Shown here piece by piece: positions 1 to 13,100 of a stretch of DNA of 64,000 nucleotides. Every line of letters starts with the position of its first letter. Positions within the stretch are counted from its first letter, which is position 1. Under the pieces are notes generated by a model. That model was given only the letters and a program-made list of their open reading frames with translations. It did not search any database and was not told where the DNA came from. This stretch comes from Rhopalosiphum padi. Lineage: Eukaryota; Arthropoda; Insecta; Hemiptera; Aphididae. Made by a program: the position numbers and the translations under genes. Location of the stretch: NCBI RefSeq assembly GCF_020882245.1, contig NC_083597.1, forward strand, positions 77,664,152-77,728,151, in the 5' to 3' direction.

Positions 1-2016
1 ATCGGTAATATTAAACAACCATACTAGTGCTCGATGATCGGTAATTATATTAAACTTTTGTCCGAATAGATAAGGTCTATATATCTTAATTCCCCATACT
101 ATGCTGGTTAGCTCCTTCTCGGTGGTGTTGTAGTTGATTTCTGCCTTATTTAGAGTACGAGATGCAAATGCTATCGGCAAATCCTTTCCTATCGGTCCTT
201 GCGACAGTACACATCCGATCGCGTAGTCACTTGCATCACAAGTCAAGTTAAATGGTTTAGAGAAGTCCGGATATTGTAATATAGGTGCCTGTGTCAAGAG
301 GTCTTTTAACTGTTCAAAAGATTTTTGGCAAAGGTCACTCCATCTGAACGTTGCGTCCTTTTTTAACAATGAGGTCAGTGGCTTAGCGATCTGCCCATAG
401 TTTCTAATAAATCTTCTGTAGTAGCCTGAAAGTCCTAAAAATGACTTAACCTCTCTCACATTTCTTGGAATTGGAAATTGTTTCACACAACTTATCTTCT
501 GAGGATCTGGCTTGACTCCTTCGTCAGTGATTTGATGTCCGAGATAATTGACTTCTTTTCGGAGAAATTCGCATTTCAGTGGTTGAAGTTTGAGATTGTA
601 TTTGCGGAGTCTCTGAAAAATCTCTGTGATTTTCTGTGAATGATCATTTAGATCTTTTGCATAGATGATTATGTCATCTAGGTATACGAATGCTTTGATT
701 CCGTTTATACCGATTAGTACTTTATTCATGAGCCTCTGGAATGTCCCTGGAGCTCCCTTCAAACCAAATGGCATTCGCTGAAATTCGAAATGTCCCCGGT
801 CTGTAGAAAACGCTGTTTTGCTACGGTCGGAGGGATCCATCGGGATTTGGTGGTACCCATGGGCTAAATCCAAGGTACTGTAATATTTTGACCTCCCTAG
901 TTGGTCCAAAATATCCACGATGTTCGGAAGTGGAAAAGCATCCCCTATCGTAACCTCATTAAGTCGGCGAAAATCCACGCAGACACGGTATTTAACCTGG
1001 CCATTGACGTCGGGTTTCTTCGGAACTACTAGGAGTGGAGCGTTCCAAGGCGATTCACTAGCTGTAATCACACCTTCCCGTTCAAGGGTCTCCATTTGGT
1101 CCGTAATTTCCTGTCTATGCCTTTGTGGTAAACGGTAGGGCTTCACGTGAATTGGCGATACCGCTTCTGAGGTTTTGATTCCGTGTGTCACTGCTGTAGT
1201 TGCTGTCACCCGATCTCCTTCTAAGAAGAATATGTCAGAGTAATCTTGACAGATGGCCACTAATGATCCCTTTTCCTCCGAATTTAGATGATCGGTTCTA
1301 AGTGCTTCTTCCAATCGTTTTAGTCGACTACTGTTTGCATGAGGTTCTTCTTGTTGATCCATGACTTGTACCGAATGGATTAGAGCTTCCCTGAACTCCT
1401 CGTGGACCAATTCCTTTAAATTGGGCGTCTTTAGCCTTATTGTTTCTTCGGTTGGGTTGATGAGTGTGGCTAACACCCTTTTGTTTTGTACTCTGGTTAC
1501 AGCATTACTGCACAAGACTGATTTCGTGATTTCTTGACATTCAATGATGATTATTTTGTCTTCCGCGTGATTCCCTGCTTCTATTCCTACGAGGGTTTCA
1601 GTGCGAGGTTGTAGCACTATTTCAGCCCCGTCAGGAATAATGACTTCGTTAGTCTGGTAATTCAGAATGATTTTGTTTTCCACCATAAATGGCCGTCCAA
1701 GGATACCATCGTTTGGGATTGGGAATGCAGAATGAACTACTTGGAACATTGCAACTATAGTTTTATCCTCGATAAATAGTTCCAATTGTGTTTGTCCCAT
1801 TGTGTGTACTATCTGGTCATTAATGCCCTTCAGCTGATATATGACGTCTTCATACACGATAGTCTGATCTGCGAGGGAAGATATTTTTATTAAATTAAGC
1901 TCACTCCCAGAATCTAAGAGTAGCTTCGATTTTTTGTTGATGGTCTGTTGAATGTGGCAGGTTAGATGATCTTCATCTAATTCTGCTTTGAAGTAGAGGA
2001 TCTGTCGTTGCCGGTG
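1..2016 (-). CDS. pol: Ty3/gypsy Pol polyprotein (protease, reverse transcriptase, RNase H), partial
   Basis: This frame lies -1 relative to gag and is entered at the slippery site 2016-2022. I translated it line by line from 2016 to base 1 and found no stop codon. The protease active site LLDSGSE is near 1900-1925, with ILGRPF near 1690-1705. RT motifs follow: VDFRRL near 961-985, STLDLAHGYHQIP near 841-880, MPFGLKGAPGTFQ near 735-775, and the catalytic YLDD box at 673-684. RNase H follows from about 300 downward, including ITDHRALVWL near 15-45, and is cut by the window edge. No ATG is needed, because expression as a Gag-Pol fusion explains the reading frame. Confidence 0.93.
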
Positions 2017-3422
2017 TTTTTTAACTCGCTCACCGGGCGCCCACCGCTGGCGGCCGGTTGCTGCTGGTTTTCCTGCTGGTTGCCTTCCTTTTTGGAGTTT
2101 ACATAATTCCTTTTACGGCAATCTTTCAGCATGTGCCCTGGTTTTTTACAGTAGTTACATTGAATACTCCTAACTGGTGCCGTTACGGAAAAAGGTTTTG
2201 AGTTTGTCGTCGTCGGTTTGCTCCTACAGTCCTTCGCCATATGACCGACTTTATTGCAGTGAAAACAAGTGGGTTTCTTCGTGGATTGGTGAGGCGCCCC
2301 ATATAACTTCTTTGTTGCTTCTTGCGAGTTTCTGACCCGTTCTTCTTCCCTTGCTGCTTGTATGGCCCTGTCTAATGTTAATGGATTCCTCGCCTTTATG
2401 AAGTCCTTTAAAGGTCCTAGTCCCTCTACAAAGACTTGGATGCTTTGCTTCTTGATGCTCGTTCCTAGCGCTTGGGCTACCTCCCAACTGTGCCCACTTG
2501 TCTCTTGCTCTATGATGAGTGTTTGGAGTTGCTCAATTCTGTTGGCGTAGTTTGTTACGTCTTCTCCGATTTTCTGTCTCGTCGAATACAACTCCGAGAA
2601 TAGATATGTGGTCGTCCTCTGCGGTTCCAATGCAGACTTTAACGCTTCCTTTAGTTCAGCCCAGTGTCTTATCTCCTTAAACTTGACTGCCTGACGGGCT
2701 TTCCCTGTCAGTCTAACTTGTATTCCTTGGAGTAGTCGAGCCTGTACATGGTCATGCGCGCATGCTAACGCAAACTCGCATTTTTCCAAAAATATCTCTA
2801 ACTCCTCCTGCTTGTCTCCACTGAACGAGCCTGGCAAGAGTTTTAGAGCAGCCTCCAATCCTATTGTCTCTTCTCTGGGTCCGAATGAATATCGGACACC
2901 TGATTGATCCGAGTTTCCTTCAGTTATTGGAGGATTTGATATTGCTTGTGTGTCTGTATTCGATTGTCCTTCAGAATTTACCATGATGCTTTGTCGAGTA
3001 TTATCGTTAATACCCGTTGTCTGAACTGCTTCCTGAATGTCTTGATTCATGTTTTGGTAACTGGAGTTAAGAGGAGGGGAAGGTATAGTCTGATTTAAAA
3101 GATTTTCTTCAATGGTTTGGTCTAGGATATTAAGGTTGAGTTGATTTTCTACTTCCCCCAAAACAGTATCTACTTCCCCCAAAGTTACGGAGACGTTATG
3201 TATTAACTCTGAATTATGGTCTATTAGTACGCCAGTTCTGATGAAGATGTTATCAGTACTGATATTCCCAATAGAACGTTCGGATGTCGGATTTTCTGGA
3301 TTTGAGAATCGTACTGGTAAGCTTACACGAGGGGTAGGACTTGGCGGTGTTATTGGATCACTCGATTCGTTATCTGGATTTGGGGACGATCTATCCAACC
3401 CGTTTTCCCGTTTTCCGCTCAT
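1977..3422 (-). CDS. gag: Ty3/gypsy Gag with two CCHC zinc knuckles
   Basis: The ORF encodes 481 residues. The N-terminal ~180 residues are polar and of low complexity. A capsid-like retrotransposon Gag domain lies around residues 185-350. Two CX2CX4HX4C knuckles follow, at residues 386-399 and 422-435; these bind RNA during packaging. The last 12 codons lie past the shift site at residues 467-469 (Leu-Lys-Asn), so they are present in free Gag and absent from Gag-Pol. The ATG at 3422 is the first in frame after the leader. The frame is intact. Confidence 0.93.
   Translation of the reverse strand: MSGKRENGLDRSSPNPDNESSDPITPPSPTPRVSLPVRFSNPENPTSERSIGNISTDNIFIRTGVLIDHNSELIHNVSVTLGEVDTVLGEVENQLNLNILDQTIEENLLNQTIPSPPLNSSYQNMNQDIQEAVQTTGINDNTRQSIMVNSEGQSNTDTQAISNPPITEGNSDQSGVRYSFGPREETIGLEAALKLLPGSFSGDKQEELEIFLEKCEFALACAHDHVQARLLQGIQVRLTGKARQAVKFKEIRHWAELKEALKSALEPQRTTTYLFSELYSTRQKIGEDVTNYANRIEQLQTLIIEQETSGHSWEVAQALGTSIKKQSIQVFVEGLGPLKDFIKARNPLTLDRAIQAAREEERVRNSQEATKKLYGAPHQSTKKPTCFHCNKVGHMAKDCRSKPTTTNSKPFSVTAPVRSIQCNYCKKPGHMLKDCRKRNYVNSKKEGNQQENQQQPAASGGRPVSELKNTGNDRSSTSKQN
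2016..2022 (-). promoter_or_regulatory. -1 ribosomal frameshift slippery heptamer A AAA AAC
   Basis: On the minus strand the Gag codons TTA AAA AAC contain A_AAA_AAC in exact X_XXY_YYZ register. A -1 slip there enters the frame that encodes the protease, and that frame stays open to the window edge. A 6-bp complementarity (CCGGTG upstream, CACCGG downstream) flanks the site, but I did not identify a clear downstream pseudoknot. Confidence 0.85.
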
Positions 3423-4212
3423 TAACTACTTATCTACTTGGCTGATACTTAACGAATTGCTAACCTATATTTATATATATGTGTGTATGTTTACATGCAA
3501 TTATAAATTAATGCTAATGTTAACTACGATATTAATATTATATTAATACAATAATACTACAGATTTACGATTCTAAATTATACAGAAAGAAATAATAATG
3601 ATAAAAAAAAACAAAAATAGATAAGAAAGAAAAACGTACTTATCGATCAGTACGGAGTGTAGTCGAGATATGGTTTCAAAAATTTTTTTTTTTATTATTA
3701 TTATTATTTCTTTATTATTTTTTTTTTTACTTACAGTAGTGCAGTTAAAATGATCCTTGCCATGTTTTTTATTTTTTTTTTTTTTTTTTACTGATTTTTT
3801 TAACACTTCTACTGGATGCTCAAATGATCTGCACTGATGTTCTGCTTGGCTTGGCTCGAATTCCTTGGATGTTAACGACGACTTTCCTCTTCGACTGCGC
3901 TTGTGGAATCGACGTTCGCTAGCCCCGAAACTGCTGGCGCGGGGACCACTACACCCTGTAGTGGGTTTCTCTGCTTGCTTACGACTTGTCGTTAATAAAC
4001 AACGGTCGCATATATTTTATTTGATAACGACGATCGCGTATTTACACCGATTACAACGATCGCGTACTTTTAAATTTAACGCTTATCAGTTATCACGAAT
4101 TCGAAACGCTAACGCGAGTTGTGTTGTTTGTTTACACTTCACGGCGGCGCTGATTACGAGCGTCGTGCACTGGATATCAGTGTTTTCAGCGGCTATCAGC
4201 TGCTGGTACTAT

Positions 4213-4246
<34 letters not shown>

Positions 4247-4713
4247 TCGGCGGCGGCACAGACGTCTGGTTTCGTAACTAGCATACACGGCAAATGCGTG
4301 CGTGCGTAAGTGAGTGTCGTTCGGTTCGGGCGGCACTATCGACACGGCGGCGGCGGCGCGTGTATTATGCGTCGTTTGCGTGTGTGTGTGCGCGCTTATA
4401 AATTTCAGCGGTACCACGAACGGACGCGGCGGCTGTGATGCTCGTATTACGGATTCGCGTTCGTGTGAGTGCGTGCGCTACTAACCATTAGTTTGGGCGA
4501 CGCTACGAGTACAGCGGTACTGCGGGCTCCCTTCCTTGTCGTCTTGTAAACTGGAATTTCTGTATACTTCGATGTTTTAGATTTTCTGGACACTTCGGAT
4601 TTTCTTCTTCAGAATTTCTTCTTGTATTTAATTATATTATAAGCATAGATTTACTTTAACTCAAAATTACACGGCATTGACTAACTTATTGTTTAACGAA
4701 CTGGAATCTACGG
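3423..4713 (-). other. Retrotransposon 5' leader
   Basis: About 1.3 kb lies between the primer-binding site and gag, with no long ORF that resembles a retroelement protein. It holds homopolymer T/A runs near 3680-3790, an (AT)n tract at about 4217-4246, and a GC-richer stretch with CGG/GCG repeats near 4248-4460. Packaging or translation signals would be expected here in this class, but none is recognisable by eye. Confidence 0.6.
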
Positions 4714-4731
4714 ATCCCACCGCTGCCACCA
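4714..4731 (-). other. Primer-binding site, tRNA-Leu type
   Basis: The 18 bases on the plus strand, atcccaccgctgccacca, equal the 3' end of tRNA-Leu (AAG/TAG family) including the CCA tail, as I recall that tRNA. The minus-strand element therefore carries an 18-nt complement four bases inside the LTR, the normal position for priming minus-strand DNA synthesis. Confidence 0.85.
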
Positions 4732-4735
4732 AAAA

Positions 4736-5102
4736 TGTTATGGACGTCTCCACAACCGAGTTTGTTCGTTAGTAATAAATACGCGGTGTTTAAGTTATCA
4801 CTAATACTTTATTAATATAATCAATTTTAAAAGAAATTAGTACACAGAATAATTGTTAGACTTAAGAAAATAACAGAGGCTCTGCTCGATGGTCTGTCAG
4901 GACTACACTAAATATTATACAGACGGCGAGACACGGTAGGGGCTCGCTCGGGCTCAAAACTGTCCACACAGCGAATTCCCTAAAACCGTGTCACTCTATC
5001 GGTTCACATGTTAATATGCTTACACACTATACTATATTATATTATATTATATTATAACTATATCCTATTCTGTGTATAGCATACAGACAGGGGTTCACAA
5101 CA
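4736..5102 (-). repeat. 5' long terminal repeat (367 bp)
   Basis: On the element's strand it starts TGTTGTGAAC and ends CCATAACA, giving the usual TGTT...AACA termini. The left boundary sits four bases from the primer-binding site. The right boundary falls exactly where a DUF4817 reading frame is broken. It contains a (TATAT)n tract near 5028-5058. The 3' LTR is outside the window, so boundaries rest on the termini, the primer site and the broken target. Confidence 0.8.
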
Positions 5103-5484
5103 CTACGGCTCTGACAGCAACGATGTTTTCAGGTGTGCGAATAGTTTTTTGTCGTACAGGCTTCTTTTTTAATGCTGAACCCGTTTCTTCAAAGTTGGTT
5201 ATCCATATTTTAATAGCCTTAGCCGATGGTACCGAATCATGCCGTTTAAGATTAAAATGAAGACGAAATTCACGCTGTGCGGCTACGTAACTGTCATTAT
5301 TTTTGTAAAATGATTTTATCGCATAAGCACGTTGTTTACCACTCCACTGTTCCATGTTTACTAAATAGTAAATAGTAAATGGCATGTTGTCTTTGAACTA
5401 ATAGTATTTAGTGAGAATTCTTATCTTAATTACTACTGAGAAAATCGATTTTTAAAATCGGCCGTTTCAGTGCCCCACCCTGTA
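5103..5484 (-). pseudogene. DUF4817/mariner-like element, 5' part, split by the LTR insertion
   Basis: The minus-strand frame from 5385 (alternative Met at 5355, MEQWSGKQRAYAIKSFYKNN) reads as the DUF4817 helix-turn-helix N-terminus found in many insect DNA transposons. It includes FNLKRHDSVPSAKAI and TNFEETGSALKKKPV. At 5102 the LTR interrupts it after the residues TPENIVAVRAV. Upstream, at 5470-5484, the minus strand reads TACAGGGTGGGGCACTG, the terminal inverted repeat style of these elements, so the left terminus is close to 5484. The remaining transposase would lie beyond the retrotransposon, off the window. Confidence 0.8.
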
Positions 5485-7179
5485 TGTGTTACCGACACTA
5501 ATCACGATTATCTTGCTAATCATCTTATTTACGAGAATAATATTAATTATTTATTTTAACTCAATTCATCCAAAAATTATAAATTAAGTTTTCAGCAAAG
5601 TTTTGTATATGTAGCAAAACTATTTTGAGGAGAGCAGCAAATTGGGTCCTTATGTTTGACAAAAAAAAAAAATTGGAAAATTCTGTGATATCGAAACAAC
5701 TAGTATGGAAAATATGAATAAATACATCAGGCTTATAGTTCATACATGATAGAGCTGATAGCTGAATTAATCTTCTAGCTGGTCACAACTCACAATTAGT
5801 ATTGTATAATTTGTTTATTTTTAATATGTATATGACAAATATAATAACTAATGAGTAAACAAAAAAGTATTGTTTTCATTTTATTAATTGTAGTAGAAAA
5901 TATGTTATTTATAAATAATTATCAAACCATGACTGAAAATTTATTTGTTTATTCCTTGTAAAATTATTCACTATACAACAAAAAATGCACACTACAATTT
6001 TAACAATTAGAACCAACTAAACCAATAGCATGTGAATTATGTCAATGTGCAATATAATGGTACATGAACTAATTAAGCTACTTGATAATCACAAAATTGA
6101 TTATTTGGTTTAATTATAAAATTAAATAATAAATATAGGTATACGACACAATGTTAATGTCTGAATCTGAAATGGAATATAACAAATAAGCCGATCACAG
6201 AAAATGTAAATTCAACATAAATTTACTTAAGAAAAATTTGATTTGAAAAATTACTATAGTAAAATAATCAGATAAAATACAATTTAAGCTTTGAAACTTT
6301 CTAATTATATTTAATAAAGTTCAGTATTAACTATATCAAAAATTGAATAAAACATTTTTATTTTTATTTAATATTTCATTTAATGTTTGAGTATAAATAA
6401 CAATAATATGTTTATAAATTAATAGTGGAATGAAAAAATAATAATTATTAAACTACTACAATGCAGAAAAATAACTTATCATATAAATTTAAATAATATA
6501 TTGCGATTGAACTAGGAACTGAATTATATGTAAAATATCAGTTATCAATTGCAAAATGATAACAATTTTTTGCCTTAAAAACTTACAGAATTATATAACT
6601 GATGTTAAACAAACACTATATAATATAATATATTACCTCAGTTCCGAATGCAACCTTAATTTTTACTTAATTAAAAAAAATTACAATTAAAGTAACTATA
6701 GGCTGGTTTATCCCTGTTTGCCGAAAAAATATTAAGTTATTATTTTTAATACATCCACAGCCTTCTATTATTTATTATACACAATGTTGACATTATTTTC
6801 AATGTATAACACTGAAAAAAAAAATTAATTTAACAATTAGTATATTAACTTGAGACTAGAACTATATGCTAAATTAAGTGATTAACTTCATTATCAACAG
6901 AAGTATAACACATAACAAAACATATGAATTTAAATTATAGATTTTTAATTTTAAATCTCAAGGATTATATATTATTTTCTTAATGACTAATTGTGATGAT
7001 CAGACAATGTATATATTAAAACATTTAAAACCAACAATTAACTAATCAAAAATCTTTAGCAACAAAAATAAAGACAATTTTGTAAAAAATCTATTAGCTG
7101 TAATGTTGCAATTATAATAAACATTTAAAAAAAAAACACTGACCAGTATTAAAAAGAATGTATTCTAAATAAAGAGCAT
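5485..7179. other. AT-rich region downstream of the PI4K gene
   Basis: No coding frame, repeat pair or RNA gene is recognisable. The part next to 7180 is presumably 3' UTR of the lipid kinase, but the polyadenylation site cannot be chosen among many AT-rich candidates. Confidence 0.4.
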
Positions 7180-10100
7180 TTAACACCATGAAAAGAAAGG
7201 ACTTTTGTTTTGAAACCTTTGAGTAAATGTATCACTGAATGAACGGAACTTGGAGGTAGTTCCCACATGACCTTTAGACCTGGAAAACAAAATAATAATT
7301 ATGTACAAAACTTGATTAAACTATTATTTTATAAAACAATCTTTTAATTTGCTATAAATTGTAAATATTGTCTCAAATAAGAGTAATCTCAGTCTGCAAC
7401 TATCTGCATAATAAGTATATAAGTATGCCTAACACACACTATATACTATGGTCTCAAGTCATTTACCTATTTATGCTAACAACCACCTAGATTACATTTT
7501 TCTAAAATGAACACAGATAAAAGTTTTTGGCTATGGTCAATTGTCAGAAATAAAGGCTGAAGATAAAAACCAATTGACGGTTGTTGTCGTAACTATAAGG
7601 TTACTCTTATACAAGATAAAATATAAGTAAGAGAATAATGTTTAAACAACTCTAAATTATTAAGCCTATGGCATAATCTAAATAAGTAAGAAATAAAAAG
7701 AGAAAGTATAGTATACCTTTATATTAAATATTTACTACAATGGATAACAGTATCATAATATTATGTTGGGTTCAGTTTAAATTAATCATAAGTAATTATT
7801 ATAGAACTAGTCAAACATATAGTATTAAGCTTTTCAAAATAAAAATATGCTAAATAACAGACAATAACATAAAATTTAATGTAGAATATTAAGATGTAAG
7901 GTTTATATAGGTTTTTTTTTATATTTAAATATTAAAGAAATTAGGAACATTCAAAAATTCAGTGTTTGTTAAGTTTAAAACTCTCATAACTGACTTTAAA
8001 TCAAAATATTATAAAAAGCCTATAGGGCCCTATAATATATTCGGAATAAGATTGGTACCGAACAGCCGACTTGTATGCACGAGTGTAGCTTTGTTCCTAT
8101 GACTGAAATGGTAGGAGAAACATATGACTGTCTGACACTGCTCTTTTTATTCTGAATAGGCTATAGATAATATTTTTACTTTTGAATTTAAATATAGGAC
8201 AATTCACTCTAATAGGTACTAAAAATAATAGAGTGAAATTAATTATAAAAAACATTATTAATGAATTATTCTAAACATAAATTTGCTATGTTAGGTATGT
8301 GTAATAGATGGAGGCAACACTAAAGATAATAATGTTCTCTTATACTCTCTTATTAATTTAATTTATAAATTATATTTATAGAAAAAATATTCAATTAATA
8401 ATTCAGATACTTTTAATAATATAATATTATTATTAATATAATTTAAATTATAATATGGATAAATGTTTGTATATTTAATAAAAATAATTAAGAACTGTAA
8501 AGATCAAATTATAGATACTGAATTAATGTTACTGTTATTACCTTTCAACAATGACAGCTGGCATTTGAACAAGTTGTACAGGACTTTTGCCATCTTTTAG
8601 AGCTTGAGTTAAATTTAATATCTGTCCACGCATAACACTCATTTGCTTTTCAAACATATGTCTATCAAATCCTTTGTCCATCTGTAAATTGAAATATATA
8701 AACAATGATAAACTTTGCTGTTTTACATAAGCACTGACAATGAAGGCTAATCCGAGCATATTTGTTTTTCAATTCAGTCTTTATGCAATAAAATGCATTT
8801 ATAATTTAAATCTTAAGCATTGATAATTCAATCATTTTTACTAAAAAAACTTTAAAAATCAAAAAAGTCAAAAATTATAAATTAACACACATTAACACTA
8901 AAAAAGACATCATAACACTAAAAACATTATCTAAGAAATATGATGTAGGTCTTACATTTTAACACTAATTATTTAATAAGATACAGGCGTTAGAAAATAT
9001 GCGTGTGACATCATAGAGCCGAAGTCAGAACGGTGACGTATCTTTTACGTGCAAAAGTGTCTAGATTAACACAACAATTTTAATCGTTAAATATAATATT
9101 TTTTTTAATTTTTTTTATATAACCATAAGCGTATTTTTGTGTTTATGACACTGGTGTAATTATAATTTTAATACACTTTCTAATTTTTTTATAGTAAATA
9201 AAAATATTATAGTCAATTTCGTAAAATTTGGTTTTCCCGAAAATACGACGCCAGTCTTGAACTCAATAATTTTACAAAAATATAATTTATAATATGCATT
9301 CAACAACAAAATATATTCATTTTTAAATCACACAATCGTCTTAAGCACATAAATATACTTCGGATTATGAAAATAAAATTCTGAAATACTATTTTAAGTT
9401 ATTAAAATCATTGTGTAAATCAAACTACATTTACATGTAAAACATAGGCGGCTGCTCAGTCGTTGGCTCTATGACATCACGCAGCTATTTGTCAACTCTC
9501 ATTATCTTGTTGAATAATCATAGTTTTACCAAAATGTTTTTCATTGTGTTGACTACAATAATACACCAATAAACTTAAAATTAAAAAAAAAAATGTAGTG
9601 TTGTGATGTCCTTTAAGAAACACAATTTTGATTCAAAAAATGTATATATTTATTTTTTAAACAATAAAGTATAACAGTAAATACTGTAATTCCATTAATT
9701 ATCTCAGTATTAATTAAATAACAATTAAGTTATATAACAAGTTAATTATTAAAAATTAAAAGAAATTACCAAATTCTTTGTAATCTTTAACTAAAATTAC
9801 AAATTGAATTACCAATTTAAATTATTACCAAATATAATATATGTATTTGTGTAAAAAAAACTCCAATAAGGATGTGATGTTTAGACCATTAATAATATCA
9901 CAGAGGTTATCTCATACTAAAATCATTTTAATTAAATTTTTTTAAGAAGAGTATAAATGATGATAAAGATGATCTAATTTAAAAAATCCTCAAATCTTTT
10001 CTGGGATATGCTAATTATAATTCTTTTTACCTTAAACAAAGTGTAAAGATCATCACACAAATCTTGAACAAAGTTCATGTCTGACAGATAAGGCAATACT

Positions 10101-13100
10101 AGTTCTTTTGTATCCTTACTGAATGGAATCTTTGCTTGTGGAAGCCATGCCCAATGATAGGGATATGCACGCCATGAGTCAGGATGTTTAAATGGAAATG
10201 CTAAGCCATTATCAATAGCTGCTATCTTTATGTCTGGTTCTTGAACACTATTCCATTCCTATAGAAACGTAGACACCAATAATTACTAAAATTTATTAAA
10301 ATATTTTTATATAAACATAAAAATATATGATAATTTAACTTACATTTGAGCTTTCACTGACTGTAGAATTTGTAAGGCTAGCATTTGGGCTTGAGTTTAA
10401 GCTTGGTTGATCATACCTAATCAACCAATTATCATTACCTCGGTCAGTGTTTCGAATAATGTAATCTAACACAACTAGCCTTTCAAATTGAATTTGAAAA
10501 CGGGATTGAAGATTTAATGGTAATGGAGCTAATTCAAGTCGCCTAAGCCAATATTCAGCATCTTTATAACCTTCCATGAATAATTGGAAGGATCCTATCT
10601 AAAAATAATAATATACAATTTATCAAATAAGTCGATTAAAATAAAATTTACTTTACATACTTTGGGCCTAAGACCAAGTCTGTTAAAACGCCGTCCCAAT
10701 TTAGGAAAATGATCATTAATGGCATGTTTCATTCTCGTCTTCTCTCTATCTATACGTCCATAATTGAATGTCTCACTAACCAACTTTGCAACCTTAGTCT
10801 TAGGTACAATATTCAATCCAAGTTTAATTGATACAAGACTTGCACCAGCTTCTGATAGGTATCCTTGATTAGGTATTAAACACGAACGACCAAAACAACA
10901 AGGACAACAGTTTTTATGTAACCATTTGATCCATTTCGGATTCAACAATCCATAAGGTTCTTCATCTTTTGGTTTGAAAACACCAATAGTTTTCTAAAGA
11001 TAAAATAATTTGTATTAATAATTTTATAAGCAATTGACAACAATAACAATCACAATATATAGATTCTTTTTTGTCAAACATCTGGAATTTAGTACTTCAG
11101 TTAGCATTATAACAATTTACTTTATAATACAGAATATTTTCAAATAAAACTTACATTATTTGTATCTTTGACAAAATAGCTACCACTGGACCCTTGATAA
11201 ATACGTTCAGGGAAGACACTATTATCTATAGCTAACTCTGATTGTTTAATAACATAACTGAATGCCGGATCATCTAAAAATAAATAAAATAACATATTAA
11301 TTTATATTTTATTGTAGTTTTATTTATACATATAATAACTTAATAAATATACGATTTACCATAGTTTTCATAACAATCATAATCAACTATAGATATATCT
11401 TCAAACATCACGAGTTTAAAACACTATAAATTATAAAATTATATTAAATTGCCTAAATTTATCATGTGCCTTACTAGATTTAAAAATACTAAAATAACTT
11501 TATATTCCAATACATATAATAATGTAAACAAGGATTTAAATATTATCAGTATTTAAGATAAATAATAATAATATTATGTATTAACATCATTCATTATTTC
11601 TACATAATATTGACGCATTTAGTCAAGTACTTAAAAAGGTGTGGTATATAATTGAATGAATTTCTCATCATAATTTAACCTATTACATAGATTTGATAAA
11701 GAACACAAACATTATACAGCTTTAATCAAAACCTAGTGGTAAACAGATATAAAAAAATAACAATTAACCTTTAGTTATTAACTTTCAATATTAATAATAA
11801 CTGATTACACAGCATAATATTATAGTATTATATATTAATACATATAATATAATAGGTACCTTGCTCAATATTTTATCATATCTTATAGACACATTATAAA
11901 GCATTGTAAAATATACATGCATAGTTGATTAGATCAATAAAATAATTTTAAAAGTGAATAAAACAGCTAGTGGTTGATAAAATAAAATACTAAGAAAAAC
12001 CAATATTTGTCAGAATTTATATTACCAGAAGGAAGGTATTAGTGGCATTATTTTTTCATCCATTCTAAAATATATTTCTTTTTTTTTTTTTAATAAATAC
12101 CATAGCATAAGTTCCAAGGATAAAACATTCAAATTGTTAATTTAATATCTACTAAAAATAAAAAATATTATTAAACTATTTAAGCTAAACTGATAAAACT
12201 AAAAATTCCCAGCAGTTATTTTAGCTTGATAAATATTATTATTCTTAATTTACATACCAATACCAATTCAGATAAAATAATATCATTGTACCTATTATAC
12301 TTAAAAATAGTTATTCATAATTACTATTACTATTATTATTATTACTACGTTCAAATGTGAGTGAATTTTTTACGGTAGCCATGAAGGTAAAAAAATAATA
12401 ATATATATATATAACATTACATTTATGAAAAATATATATACCACCATAAATGTTTTATGCAATATTAGTATTAACTTGCCATATGGTAATTATCCTCAAA
12501 CTTAAAATACATATAGGTATGCTGACTCATTGTAGAATAATATACCCATTAAATATAATTTAATGTTTTTCTTTTATTATATAGATACTCCAACAAATAT
12601 TAAACTTGCCATTTAATTTAATTATTATGGTAAATTCATATTTTAGTTATATTTATTCTATATTGAATTACTTTAATCAAGTATTTTTAATGAGGGGACA
12701 TAATGCTCAACATAAATCACCCCTCATGTGAGAACTCAAAAAAAAAGGTTAAATTACAATTTAAACTACAGATGATAAAACACATTTTTCGTTATTGATT
12801 ATGTATTGTGATTTGAAAATTAAAATATTAACATTGTTAAATGTTGTTCTTAAGAATGATTATATAAACAATACAAGTTTTGTAAAACATGAACACATTA
12901 TGTTCTATGGTAAAACATAAACAATTAGGACGTTTAATATTATATTTTATTTTAATAATTATGTAATTAAAACTAATTAAAAATATATTAAATGGTAATA
13001 ATAATGAAATGTTATTATGCATGAATGAATACACTTTAGCAGATTAATATTAATTGTTAATTATAGATAATATCTTGATGCATTTAGTTATTACTTAATA

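Larger units (their letters stand above)
1..5102 (-). mobile_element. Ty3/gypsy LTR retrotransposon, 5' part (cut by window edge)
   Basis: Read on the minus strand, the element runs LTR (5102-4736), primer-binding site, leader of about 1.3 kb, gag, pol, and leaves the window at base 1 inside RNase H. Gag and Pol are both open with no stop or frame break, which suggests a fairly recent insertion. Integrase, any env and the 3' LTR lie outside the window. The PR-RT-RNase H order and the Gag type fit Ty3/gypsy. The flank at 5103-5106 (ctac) is the candidate target-site duplication. Its partner would be beyond the left edge and cannot be checked here. Confidence 0.93.

Noticed and set aside
2251..2487. 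Second minus-strand ORF inside gag
   Set aside because: It is a shadow frame within the Gag capsid/knuckle coding region and shows no motif of its own.
3865..4417. ORFs on both strands in the retrotransposon leader
   Set aside because: They have no retroelement motif and end in (AT)n repeats. They are better explained as leader sequence.
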